A stretch of DNA of 42,709 nucleotides from SXRF01 sp039808985 (GTDB taxonomy: Bacteria; Pseudomonadota; Alphaproteobacteria; Rickettsiales; SXRF01): the NCBI GenBank assembly GCA_039808985.1, contig JBDHUC010000016.1, positions 1 through 42,709 on the forward strand, given 5' to 3'. The notes under the pieces were generated by a model. It did not search any database. It worked only from the letters and a program-made list of their open reading frames with translations, and was not told where the DNA came from. A program made the translations under genes and the position numbers. Of the stretch, positions 15,580-23,998 are shown in pieces. Within the stretch, counting starts at the first letter, position 1. Every line of letters starts with the position of its first letter.

Positions 15580-16308
15580 TCAAGTAATATTGTAACTATA
15601 TAAAGTTTTTCCGTTTTTTTTCAGCCAATCTTCCGATTCCATGTAATTAGGGCAGAGCCCGGCAACCAGCTTCCAGAATGCGGGGCTATGATTATGTTCG
15701 CGGATATGAGCAACTTCATGCGCAACTACATAAGCAACGATCTCATAGGGAGCAAATACCAGGCGCCAGGAAAATGACAGATTTCCTTCAAAACTACAAC
15801 TACCCCAGCGTGAGCTGGTGTCACGCAGGGTAATCGAGCCGATCCTTGCCCCAAGCGTTGCCGCGTTATTTTTGGCAAGCATGCTGATTTCGGATTTCAG
15901 CTTATCAATAAGATATTTTTTTATACGGCGAGCCATGAATTCAATATCACCATGTATTTTTAAAACGCCGTATTCTTCGGTTATCAGGCCCCGTCCCCCT
16001 ATATGCTCAATCCTCATTTCTTTTCCGAATATGGGTATTGTCCTGTCGTTGTGCAGTGGCTTTGGATTTGCATATTGCATTAGTTGCTTCTCGATCCATT
16101 CGCGCTTCTCATTTACGAAATGTAATCCTTGCTTAATGCTGGTTGCTTGGGGTAATGTAAGGCTTAAGGATTTTTTAATTGGTTGGTAACGTACTACCAG
16201 CCTGCGCGAATTGCGGCGTTTCGTTATTTTTATCGGCAGGCGGATGTCGCCTATATCAATAAAATGGGCATCGTTTTTTGATGTTCTGGTCTGTAGTAAT
16301 GGTTTCAT
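15580..16308 (-). CDS. YgjP-like M48 family zinc metallopeptidase
   Basis: This 242-residue protein of the YgjP/DUF45 family has the zinc motif VAHEVAHIREHNHSPAFW in its C-terminal part, preceded by the conserved ITLRDTSSRWGSCSFEGNLSFSWRLVFAP. The N-terminal half has the family's KRRNSRRLVVRY and W/I-E-K-Q segment. It is soluble, with no signal peptide. The substrate is not known for the family. It is convergent with the cox operon and divergent from dnaG with only 11 bases between starts, so the two promoters must overlap coding sequence. Confidence 0.9.
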   Translation of the reverse strand: MKPLLQTRTSKNDAHFIDIGDIRLPIKITKRRNSRRLVVRYQPIKKSLSLTLPQATSIKQGLHFVNEKREWIEKQLMQYANPKPLHNDRTIPIFGKEMRIEHIGGRGLITEEYGVLKIHGDIEFMARRIKKYLIDKLKSEISMLAKNNAATLGARIGSITLRDTSSRWGSCSFEGNLSFSWRLVFAPYEIVAYVVAHEVAHIREHNHSPAFWKLVAGLCPNYMESEDWLKKNGKTLYSYNIT

Positions 16309-16319
16309 GGTTATAATAT

Positions 16320-18197
16320 ATGCGTTTTAGTCCTAATTTGATAGAGCGTTTAAGATCGCATTTTTCCATGTCGGAAATTATAGGCAGGCGCATGACTATT
16401 AAAAAGCATGGGCGCGAATATCATGGGCTTTGTCCATTCCATAATGAAAAAACCCCATCTTTTACGGTCAATGACGATAAAAGTTTTTTCCACTGCTTCG
16501 GCTGTGGGGCGCATGGTGACGCTATTGAATTTGTACGCCGTTTTGACCGCTTGTCATATGCCGAGGCAGTTGAGTCGCTGGCGCGGGATGCCGGAATAGA
16601 AATTTCCCCTCCATCGCCTGAGGAAAGCAGGAAAGTGGCGCAGGCAAAAAGCCTGCATGATGTGCTGGAAGCCGCCTGCATATGGTTTGAGAGGCAGCTA
16701 TTATCGCCAGCGGGGATACTTGCCAAAGATTATATAGATAAGCGCGGCCTGCATGCAGAAACCATACGCCAGTTCAGGATCGGCTATGCGCCTGAAGAGC
16801 GATCGGCGCTTAACCAGCATCTTACAAAGTCGGGTTTTACGCAGGCGATGCAGGCTGAAGCCGGGCTGATATTTGTTGCAGAAAACGGCGCGGCTTATGA
16901 TCGTTTCAGGGGCAGGGTAATGTTTCCGATACGCAATGTTTCGGGAAAAATTGTGGCCTTTGGCGGGCGTTTGCTTGCCAGCAACGAAGGTAACAAGAAT
17001 CTGCCAAAATATTTGAACTCTCCTGAAACGCCATTATTTAAAAAAGGAGAAATGCTCTTTAACCTCGACCAGGCAAAACGCCCGGCGCGTGACGGCAATA
17101 TTATTGTGGTCATGGAAGGGTATATGGATGTTATAATGAGTGTACAGGCTGGGGTTACATATAGTGTGGCTACCCTGGGGACGGCAGTTACGCCTGAACA
17201 TCTGCGCCTTTTATGGCAGATGGCCAAGGAGCCGGTTTTATGCCTTGATGCCGATAATGCTGGTAAGCGCGCTATGCTCAGGGCTGCTGAAGTGGCCTTG
17301 CCATTGCTTAAGCCCAATTATTCATTGCGTTATGCCGTGCTTCCGCAGGGAGAAGACCCTGATACTTATATACAGAAACATGGCAAGGCGAGTTTTGAGA
17401 AGATACTTCTGGCTTCGCGCAGGCTGTCGCAGGTTCTATGGGATACAATGGTTGTACAATATAAGCTGGATTTGCCTGAAGGCAGGGCAGGGCTTGATGA
17501 TGCCTGCCAGAAGCTTGCGGCAAAAATAGGCGATGACACGGTAAGGCAGCATTATCTTACTCATTTCCGCAAGCAATTATGGGCAATTGCAGCAACTGCT
17601 CCCAAGAATTATGATAAGAAGCAGATGGGTAAGGCAGGCGCAAGGCAGCCGCAAATTGCCACGCAATCAGCCACGCGTTCCCCTCATATTGAGCATATGA
17701 TAGCCCAGCATCATTCAGCGGCACTGGAAACTGTAGCGGCAAGGCTTCTTAACGTGCTTATGCAGTTCCCCAAATTGCTGCATAAGAGCAGTGTTGAAGA
17801 AGCTTTGTCACGGCTTGATATAAAATCAAGCAATATAAGTATGTTGCGTAATGTATTGCTGCTTGCCGCGCATAATTGCGACATTGATAACCGCGAAGTT
17901 TTTATAGCCTATGTTAACAGGCAGTTGAGTGATAGCAGCACAATCCAGGCTTTCGCCGAGTCTATCAAGCCCCCTTATCGTGAAACCATAAATGAGCATG
18001 ATGCCTTGCTGTTATGGAATGAGTCTATAGACGCATATGAAATAGCGCATCTGGAGTATGAATTTAAGGAGCTTCAGGAATGTATAAGCTCGTCTATGGA
18101 TGAAGATGCCTATAAACGCATGATAGAGCTGCAAAGTGCAGTAAAGCAGGCGCGTGCGCGGCGTAACTTTGCCAATGACAAGACAGAAGTGGCGTGA
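16320..18197 (+). CDS. dnaG: DNA primase
   Basis: DnaG makes RNA primers at the replication fork in contact with DnaB helicase. In order there are the CHC2 zinc-binding domain (CPFHNEKTPSFTVNDD and FHCFGCGAHGDAIEFV), the primase core with GRVMFPIRNVSGKIVAFGGR, the Toprim motifs VMEGYMDVI and LCLDADNAGKRA, and a diverged C-terminal helicase-interaction domain. Its 625 residues are normal. The start MRFSPNLIERLRSHFSMSEIIGRRM matches the family N-terminus, although no ribosome site is visible. rpoD follows downstream, the classic dnaG-rpoD order of the macromolecular synthesis operon without rpsU. Confidence 0.97.
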   Translation: MRFSPNLIERLRSHFSMSEIIGRRMTIKKHGREYHGLCPFHNEKTPSFTVNDDKSFFHCFGCGAHGDAIEFVRRFDRLSYAEAVESLARDAGIEISPPSPEESRKVAQAKSLHDVLEAACIWFERQLLSPAGILAKDYIDKRGLHAETIRQFRIGYAPEERSALNQHLTKSGFTQAMQAEAGLIFVAENGAAYDRFRGRVMFPIRNVSGKIVAFGGRLLASNEGNKNLPKYLNSPETPLFKKGEMLFNLDQAKRPARDGNIIVVMEGYMDVIMSVQAGVTYSVATLGTAVTPEHLRLLWQMAKEPVLCLDADNAGKRAMLRAAEVALPLLKPNYSLRYAVLPQGEDPDTYIQKHGKASFEKILLASRRLSQVLWDTMVVQYKLDLPEGRAGLDDACQKLAAKIGDDTVRQHYLTHFRKQLWAIAATAPKNYDKKQMGKAGARQPQIATQSATRSPHIEHMIAQHHSAALETVAARLLNVLMQFPKLLHKSSVEEALSRLDIKSSNISMLRNVLLLAAHNCDIDNREVFIAYVNRQLSDSSTIQAFAESIKPPYRETINEHDALLLWNESIDAYEIAHLEYEFKELQECISSSMDEDAYKRMIELQSAVKQARARRNFANDKTEVA

Positions 18198-18428
18198 ATT
18201 TGGTTATAGTTTTAATGAATTGTTTAGGTTTTGAAGATTAAATAGTTAATTTAAAAAAGTAAATTTATAGAAAACTATTGAATTTTCCAAAAAAAGCCTT
18301 ATGTCTAGGCTGTTTAAGTGGCGCGCTGGAAAATATCCCGATAATTATTTATACATTTTATACATGTGTTTTAAATGTTCCCATAACCATAGATTTTGCT
18401 AACCATAAAGTTATGCGCAGGAGATGTT

Positions 18429-20927
18429 ATGTGGTGGTTGTGGTTGGATAATAAAGAAAAAAAAGGCAACGAAGCAGATATGAGCAAAAATACAGCAAGG
18501 AAAAATGTGGCAGTAAAAAAAACTTCCCCTAAAAAGCCGATAGCGAAAAAGCCGGTTGTAAAAAAATCAATTGCAAATAAAGCGGTGCAGAAAAAATCTG
18601 CCACGCCCAAAAGCAATCAGAAAATTTCAAAAAAAACTGCGGCTAAAAAAGCACCCATTAAAAAAATAGTAGAAAAAAAACTTCCTTCAAAACAAAATAT
18701 CGCAAATAAAAAAGGAAAGGCCTTGAAACCTGCGGTAAAATCGGTATTAAAGTCTTCTGGCAAAAAAAACCTGCCTGTTACTTCTAAAGTTAAACCAGTT
18801 CTAAAAACAGCGGAAACTAAAAAATCTAATGCTGCAAAAATACCACAACGCCAGATAGAAGCTAAAATATATACAAAATCATTATCCGAGAAGAAGCCTG
18901 CGCCCACGATGAGTAAAAATAAAATTGAAAAAGATTCCAAGTCTAAGGACGCTAAAGTTAAAGACTCAAAAACCAAGGAAGTAAAACAAGTAAGCAAAGA
19001 AGATTTGCAGCAGGCAATTGTCCGTAAGCTTCTTTCGATGGGCAAGGCGCGAGGCTTTATAACCTATGATGAGCTTAATGCGGTTTTGCCGTCTGATGAG
19101 TTTTCTCCGGAAGCCATTGATGGGGCTATAAGCGCGCTGGCGCAGGCTGATATTAATGTAGTCGAAGAAGATGCCGCGACGGACCCGGCGGATCGCCCGG
19201 AAGGGGCTGAGGCCAGCGAGGAAATCGAAAATGTTGGTAGGTCTGATGATCCGGTGCGTATGTACCTGCGCGAAATGGGTAATGTTGAGCTTCTTTCCCG
19301 CGAAGGCGAAATAGAAATTGCCAAGCGGATTGAATCGGGACGCGAAGTGGTAATAAGCGCGCTTTGCGAATGCCCGATGGTGATGAAGGAAATTCTTTCC
19401 TGGCGTGATGAGCTTGATGCCGGTACTATTTTGCTGCGCGATATTATAGATCTTGATGCAACCTATGGCGCTGGCAATGAAGGCGGAGAATATACCGGAA
19501 GCGTTGTTCCCAATATGGCGGCTTCTTCATCTAAAATTTCATCCAGGGATGAGGATGAAGATGATGACGAGGATGATGAAATAGAGGGCGAAGACGAAGA
19601 AGACCTGGAAGAAGAGGCTTTGGGTTCTGACGAGGGTGACGATGAGGAGGATGACGGGTCTGTGTCGCTTCTGGCTATGGAAAGTGCGCTTAAGCCGCAG
19701 ATATTGGAAACACTCGATCAGTTTGCCAAGATAAGTAAAAAAATGCGTGTGCTTCAGGAAAAGCGCATGAATAAATCTTTTGGCGATGGCAAATACAGCA
19801 AGGAAGATGAAAAAAATTACCAGAAACTACATCGTGAACTGGTGGAACTTATGCTTGGCGTACGTTTTACCATATTGCGCGTTGAAAGCCTTATCCTGAA
19901 ACTTTATGACATCAATAAGCAGCTTATGACCCTGGAAGGCCGTCTGCTGCGCCTTGCCGAACACCGTAAGGTAAACCGTAAATTATTCCTGGAAAGCTAT
20001 ATAGGCAGCGAACTGTCGCCTGACTGGCTGCCAACTATAAGCAAGCGCACCGATAAGGGCTGGAAGGATTTTGTTACCAAGGATGCCTCTGAGATTGATG
20101 AAATTCGTAGTGAGATAGCTAAAATAGCCGGCTCGGCAGGGTTGGATATAGGCGAGTTCAAGCGCATGATAATGGCTGTGCAAAAAGGTGAACGCGAAAC
20201 TAACCGTGCGAAAAAAGAAATGATCGAGGCTAACCTGCGACTGGTTATTTCGATAGCTAAGAAATATACCAACCGCGGCTTGCAATTTCTCGACCTGATT
20301 CAGGAAGGCAATATCGGCCTTATGAAAGCTGTTGATAAGTTTGAATATCGCCGTGGTTATAAATTCTCGACTTATGCTACATGGTGGATTCGTCAGGCGA
20401 TAACCCGTTCGATCGCCGATCAGGCGCGTACCATACGCATTCCGGTGCATATGATCGAAACTATCAATAAAATCGTGCGTACATCCCGCCAGATGCTGCA
20501 TGAGATTGGCCGTGAACCAACTCCGGAAGAGCTTGCCGAGCGCCTGGTTATGCCGCTGGATAAAGTGCGTAAAGTGATGAAAATAGCCAAAGAGCCGGTA
20601 TCTTTGGAAACGCCGATAGGTGACGAGGAGGATTCGCATCTTGGCGATTTCATTGAAGATAAGAACGCGGTTTTACCCCTTGATGCTGCTATTCAATCAA
20701 ACCTGCGTGAAACCACTACCCGTATCCTTGCTTCTCTTACCCCGCGTGAAGAGAGGGTTTTGCGTATGCGTTTCGGTATAGGAATGAATACTGACCATAC
20801 TTTGGAAGAAGTCGGGCAGCAATTTTCGGTAACACGCGAGCGCATCCGCCAGATCGAGGCCAAAGCGTTGCGTAAACTTAAGCACCCATCACGTTCAAGA
20901 AAACTCCGCAGCTTTCTGGATTATTGA
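18429..20927 (+). CDS. rpoD: Primary sigma factor RpoD with long lysine-rich N-terminal extension
   Basis: This is the housekeeping sigma-70 factor. Region 1.1 begins near residue 190 (DLQQAIVRKLLSMGKARGFITYDEL). The 1.2 region (DDPVRMYLREMG), an acidic Asp/Glu-rich non-conserved region, region 2 (LRLVISIAKKYTNRGLQFLDLIQEGNIGLMKAVDKFEYR, split here by residue order), region 3 and region 4 (LEEVGQQFSVTRERIRQIEAKALRKL) follow in order. Upstream of region 1.1 lie about 185 residues of histone-H1-like Lys/Ala/Pro/Ser sequence (for example KKPIAKKPVVKKSIANKAV). The ATG at 18429 is chosen because AGGAG ends five bases before it; the ATG at 18480 is an alternative. Total is 832 residues, long for RpoD. 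The stop is one base before the next ATG. Confidence 0.96.
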   Translation: MWWLWLDNKEKKGNEADMSKNTARKNVAVKKTSPKKPIAKKPVVKKSIANKAVQKKSATPKSNQKISKKTAAKKAPIKKIVEKKLPSKQNIANKKGKALKPAVKSVLKSSGKKNLPVTSKVKPVLKTAETKKSNAAKIPQRQIEAKIYTKSLSEKKPAPTMSKNKIEKDSKSKDAKVKDSKTKEVKQVSKEDLQQAIVRKLLSMGKARGFITYDELNAVLPSDEFSPEAIDGAISALAQADINVVEEDAATDPADRPEGAEASEEIENVGRSDDPVRMYLREMGNVELLSREGEIEIAKRIESGREVVISALCECPMVMKEILSWRDELDAGTILLRDIIDLDATYGAGNEGGEYTGSVVPNMAASSSKISSRDEDEDDDEDDEIEGEDEEDLEEEALGSDEGDDEEDDGSVSLLAMESALKPQILETLDQFAKISKKMRVLQEKRMNKSFGDGKYSKEDEKNYQKLHRELVELMLGVRFTILRVESLILKLYDINKQLMTLEGRLLRLAEHRKVNRKLFLESYIGSELSPDWLPTISKRTDKGWKDFVTKDASEIDEIRSEIAKIAGSAGLDIGEFKRMIMAVQKGERETNRAKKEMIEANLRLVISIAKKYTNRGLQFLDLIQEGNIGLMKAVDKFEYRRGYKFSTYATWWIRQAITRSIADQARTIRIPVHMIETINKIVRTSRQMLHEIGREPTPEELAERLVMPLDKVRKVMKIAKEPVSLETPIGDEEDSHLGDFIEDKNAVLPLDAAIQSNLRETTTRILASLTPREERVLRMRFGIGMNTDHTLEEVGQQFSVTRERIRQIEAKALRKLKHPSRSRKLRSFLDY

Positions 20928-20928
20928 T

Positions 20929-21285
20929 ATGACCATAACAACCAGACTTTATACTTTCTTTAACGGCGAGCTTGTTGGTGAGGACGAGTTCGGAAATCGC
21001 TATTACACCGCAAAGAAGCGCCAAGAATCTGGCAAAGCCAAGCGCTGGGTAATATATAAAGGCCTTGCTGAGCCAAGCAAGGTTCCTGCTAAATGGTTCG
21101 GATGGCTGCATTATACGACCGATAAATCCCCAATGGAAGTCAGCGCCAAACCTTATGAATGGCAAAAGCCGCATCTTCCAAACCTAACTGGAACAAAAAA
21201 TGCTTTTACTCAAACAGGATCGTTGCGGGCGGAAGCTATACATGCTAAATCTACCGCTGACTATGAAGCCTGGGTACCTAAATAA
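20929..21285 (+). CDS. NDUFA12-family complex I accessory protein
   Basis: The 118-residue protein matches the NDUFA12 (17.2 kDa subunit, B17.2) family, an accessory subunit of NADH:ubiquinone oxidoreductase shared by alphaproteobacteria and mitochondria. Visible hallmarks are LVGEDEFGNRYY, RWVIYKG, the core PAKWFGWLHY and KPYEWQKPHLPNLTGT. It starts one base after the rpoD stop, so translation is probably coupled to rpoD. The order NDUFA12-like, mlaD, DUF2155 is a common alphaproteobacterial arrangement. The nuo genes are elsewhere. Confidence 0.92.
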   Translation: MTITTRLYTFFNGELVGEDEFGNRYYTAKKRQESGKAKRWVIYKGLAEPSKVPAKWFGWLHYTTDKSPMEVSAKPYEWQKPHLPNLTGTKNAFTQTGSLRAEAIHAKSTADYEAWVPK

Positions 21286-21294
21286 GGAAAGATT

Positions 21295-21813
21295 ATGCAG
21301 AAAAATATTATAGAAACCATCACCGGGGCGGTTATATTGCTTATAGCAGGCGTGTTCCTTGCTTTTGCCTATCAAGGCAGCGGTATGCGCATGGAAGATG
21401 GCTATGTGATTAATGCTAATTTCTCCAATGCTTCTGGAATCTCCCTGGGCAGCGATGTTCGTATTGGCGGCATAAAAGTTGGAACTGTCAGCAACCTGAC
21501 GCTTGATCCTGATAGTTATGAAGCGATAATTTCGATGCAGATAAGAAGCGCAACTAAAATACCAAAAGACTCTTCGGCATCGGTGGTAAGCAGCGGCTTG
21601 CTTGGTGAAAAATATATACAGATAACCCCTGGCGGCGATGAAAAAATGCTCGCAGGCGGAGATAAAATATCATTTACCCAGTCGGCCGTTAATCTTGAGG
21701 AAATGATCGGTAAATTCATGTTCAGTGGCGGTGGTGTAGATAAAAATAAATCGGCGCCTGCTCCTGCTTCGCCATCTGCGTCTTCATCTGCGCCGTCTAC
21801 CGCCAATCCGTAA
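21295..21813 (+). CDS. mlaD: MlaD-type lipid transport substrate-binding protein
   Basis: The 172-residue MCE-domain protein is anchored by one N-terminal transmembrane helix (about residues 9-27). The MCE fold includes ANFSNASGISLGSDVRIGGIKVGTV and SSGLLGEKYIQITPGG. MlaD hexamers in the periplasm pass phospholipids between the MlaFEDB transporter and MlaC to keep the outer membrane asymmetric. The C-terminus is an Ala/Pro/Ser-rich tail. The other mla genes are not in the window, which is usual for this gene location in alphaproteobacteria. AGGAAAG precedes the ATG. Confidence 0.93.
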   Translation: MQKNIIETITGAVILLIAGVFLAFAYQGSGMRMEDGYVINANFSNASGISLGSDVRIGGIKVGTVSNLTLDPDSYEAIISMQIRSATKIPKDSSASVVSSGLLGEKYIQITPGGDEKMLAGGDKISFTQSAVNLEEMIGKFMFSGGGVDKNKSAPAPASPSASSSAPSTANP

Positions 21814-21817
21814 TGCA

Positions 21818-22351
21818 ATGAAAAGGCATTTTGCTTTATTGTTGCTTTTTCTCAGCGTTTACACGGCTACCATTACACATGTCTTTGCACAGACCATGGA
21901 CATACCGGCCAGTGAATCTGGTGAAGACGAACCAGCGCCTGAAGAAAAAATCACGCCTGAACCAGCAGTAAAACCGTCTAAGCAGGAAAATGCAAAAAAA
22001 GAAAAGCAGCAGCCTGATAATGAAAAGCAGGTTGAAAGCAATGTAGCTATATTGCAGGGGCTAAATAAAGTTATAGGCCGCGTATCAACATTTGAAGCCC
22101 CGCTTGGGACATTATCTAATTTTGAAAACCTGGAAATAATAGTTCGTAAATGCTGGAAATCACCGCCTGATGAGCGCCCTGAAAATGCTGCGCTGCTGGA
22201 AGTAAGGGAGGTAAGGACTGGCGAAGCCCCAAAACAGATTTTTCTGGGCTGGATGCTATCTTCAAGCCCTGGCCTTTCCAGCCTGGAACATCCGGTTTAT
22301 GATATTACTGTTATATCCTGTGAATATCGCAAAGATATAGAGGCTAACTAA
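21818..22351 (+). CDS. DUF2155 periplasmic protein
   Basis: The 177-residue protein has a signal peptide (about residues 1-24, ending VFAQ), a polar Glu/Lys/Pro-rich stretch to about residue 75, and then a DUF2155 domain: FEAPLGTLSNFENLEIIVRKCW, LLEVRE and IFLGWMLSSSPGLSSLEHPVYDI, ending VISCE. Two conserved cysteines (in RKCWK and VISCEY) probably form a disulfide. The family is of unknown function, restricted mainly to alphaproteobacteria and usually encoded beside NDUFA12-like genes. It overlaps the 3' end of convergent pyrD by eight bases. Confidence 0.9.
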   Translation: MKRHFALLLLFLSVYTATITHVFAQTMDIPASESGEDEPAPEEKITPEPAVKPSKQENAKKEKQQPDNEKQVESNVAILQGLNKVIGRVSTFEAPLGTLSNFENLEIIVRKCWKSPPDERPENAALLEVREVRTGEAPKQIFLGWMLSSSPGLSSLEHPVYDITVISCEYRKDIEAN

Positions 22352-23411
22352 TATCGCTGCCTATTGCTTCGCTGACATTTTTAAAGCCATCACGCTCAAG
22401 CATCCTGGGTAGTTCCCGGTTTATTGCACGCACCAGGCCAAAACCTTCATAAACAAGCGCTGTATATATCTGTATCAATGACGCGCCTGCGCGGATCTTA
22501 ATGTAAGCATCCTGCGGTGAAGCAATGCCACCAACACCAATAAGGGGTAGTTTCCCTTTGGTTATTTTAAACATACTCGCTAATATTTTAGTGGAAGCCA
22601 CAAATAATGGTGGACCGCTAAGCCCACCAATTTCAGTTTTTTTAGGGCTTTTAAGCAGTTGTGGACGGGAAATAGTGGTGTTGCTTATTATGATCGCATC
22701 AATGCCATTTACAGTGGCAGCTTCGGCAATATCATGGCATTCCCTGCCATTAATATCGGGCGATATTTTTAAAAATACCGGGATATTCTTATTATTATCC
22801 TGCGCGGCCTGTTTGCGCGCCCTGGCAATTTCTTCAAGAAGGCCTGAAAGGGAATCTTTTTTTTGCAGGTCACGCAGGCCCTGGGTGTTTGGTGAGGAAA
22901 TATTTATAGTGATATAATCGGCATAAGGATAAACCGCCATCAATCCTTTTACGTAATCGGCCGCAGCATCCTGCGAGTCTTTATTCTTTCCGATATTAGC
23001 ACCGGCTATCCCAAGTTTTTTATTATGATTTGAAAAGTTTTTTGTAAATATATCCAGGCCTTTATTATTAAAGCCAAGCCGGTTAATTATTGAGCTGTCT
23101 TCAGGCAGCCGGAAAATACGCGGTTTATCATTGCCTGGCTGGGGCAGGGGGGTTACTGTTCCGGCTTCCACAAAAGCAAAGCCCTGCATGAGCAGGGCAT
23201 TTATAACTTCAGCATTTTTATCGAATCCGGCGGCGATGCCAAGAGGGCTTTTAAATTCAAGCCCTGCGATATTCTGGGTAAGCAGTTTGTTCGCAATTGG
23301 CTTTTGTGCAGGCAGCAAGCCACAGGACAGGGCTTTCAGGGTAGCCTTATGGGCAGTTTCCGGAGGGAGCGCATGAATAAGTGGACGTATAATGGGAAAT
23401 AAGTCAGTCAT
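22344..23411 (-). CDS. pyrD: Dihydroorotate dehydrogenase (quinone), class 2
   Basis: PyrD oxidises dihydroorotate to orotate in pyrimidine synthesis and passes electrons to quinone. The 355-residue protein has the N-terminal membrane-associating helices of class 2 (LFPIIRPLIHALPPETAHKA), the FMN-barrel start GLEFKSPLGIAAGFDKNAEVI, the catalytic-serine region NISSPNTQGLRDLQ, ISNTTI, and the phosphate-binding IGVGGIASPQDAYIKIRAGASLIQIYTALVYEG. With carA and carB it supplies two enzymes of the same pathway in this window, at separate loci. Confidence 0.97.
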   Translation of the reverse strand: MTDLFPIIRPLIHALPPETAHKATLKALSCGLLPAQKPIANKLLTQNIAGLEFKSPLGIAAGFDKNAEVINALLMQGFAFVEAGTVTPLPQPGNDKPRIFRLPEDSSIINRLGFNNKGLDIFTKNFSNHNKKLGIAGANIGKNKDSQDAAADYVKGLMAVYPYADYITINISSPNTQGLRDLQKKDSLSGLLEEIARARKQAAQDNNKNIPVFLKISPDINGRECHDIAEAATVNGIDAIIISNTTISRPQLLKSPKKTEIGGLSGPPLFVASTKILASMFKITKGKLPLIGVGGIASPQDAYIKIRAGASLIQIYTALVYEGFGLVRAINRELPRMLERDGFKNVSEAIGSDIS

Positions 23412-23474
23412 AAATAAATGCTAACCATATATTTTTTATTATTGCTACCAGTTTTTAATTTTTGGGAGAAAAAA

Positions 23475-23816
23475 TTAATGATTTTGAGAAAAAAGCGATA
23501 ATATTTGCTGCGCCTGCTGCTGTGTCATTGAGGATTTTAAGACTGGCTGGTCTGTTGGTGGTTGCGGGAGTTCAGTTTTATCAGCGCCCGGAATATTATT
23601 TTTTGCTTCGATTACCGGAGCTGCTGTTGAGTGATGATTGGGGGCGAGGGGAAAAAATTTTCCTTCATTTATTATAAGCGGCTGGCGCGAGTGCTGGTTT
23701 ATAGCAGGCTGGCGCAAGGGCATGAATTTTCGCACCGGCGCAAATGCAGCTTCGCCTGCAAGCGCGTTATCAGCCACAAGTAAAGCTAATATTATAGCGA
23801 AAAATTTTAAGTGCAT
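23475..23816 (-). CDS. Small predicted secreted protein
   Basis: The family is not recognised. The product is about 113 residues, with a signal peptide MHLKFFAIILALLVADNALA cut before GEAAF. The mature part is rich in Pro, Gln and Asn, looks largely disordered, and has a C-terminal helix-like TQQQAQQILSLFSQN. The ATG at 23816 is preferred because GGA lies eight bases before it; a GTG two codons earlier is the alternative. It lies upstream of pyrD on the same strand but separated by 63 bases. Confidence 0.55.
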   Translation of the reverse strand: MHLKFFAIILALLVADNALAGEAAFAPVRKFMPLRQPAINQHSRQPLIINEGKFFPLAPNHHSTAAPVIEAKNNIPGADKTELPQPPTDQPVLKSSMTQQQAQQILSLFSQNH

Positions 23817-23998
23817 ATTCACATTCCAAAATTATTTTATAAATCCATATCAGCATTGTTTATACAATCACATTGACAGCAATTTACATGCCAGCAAAAA
23901 AATCATTCTCGAAATTGATAATTTAATTGTTTTTTTTGATGCAATCATCGTGTAGATGATATAGTTATGTACTATAATTTTTATAAAAACAGAACTGT

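Noticed and set aside
16312..16317. TATAAT immediately before the dnaG ATG
   Set aside because: Transcription from it would start inside dnaG, past the conserved start codon, and there is no -35 match at 16-18 bases. Treated as chance.
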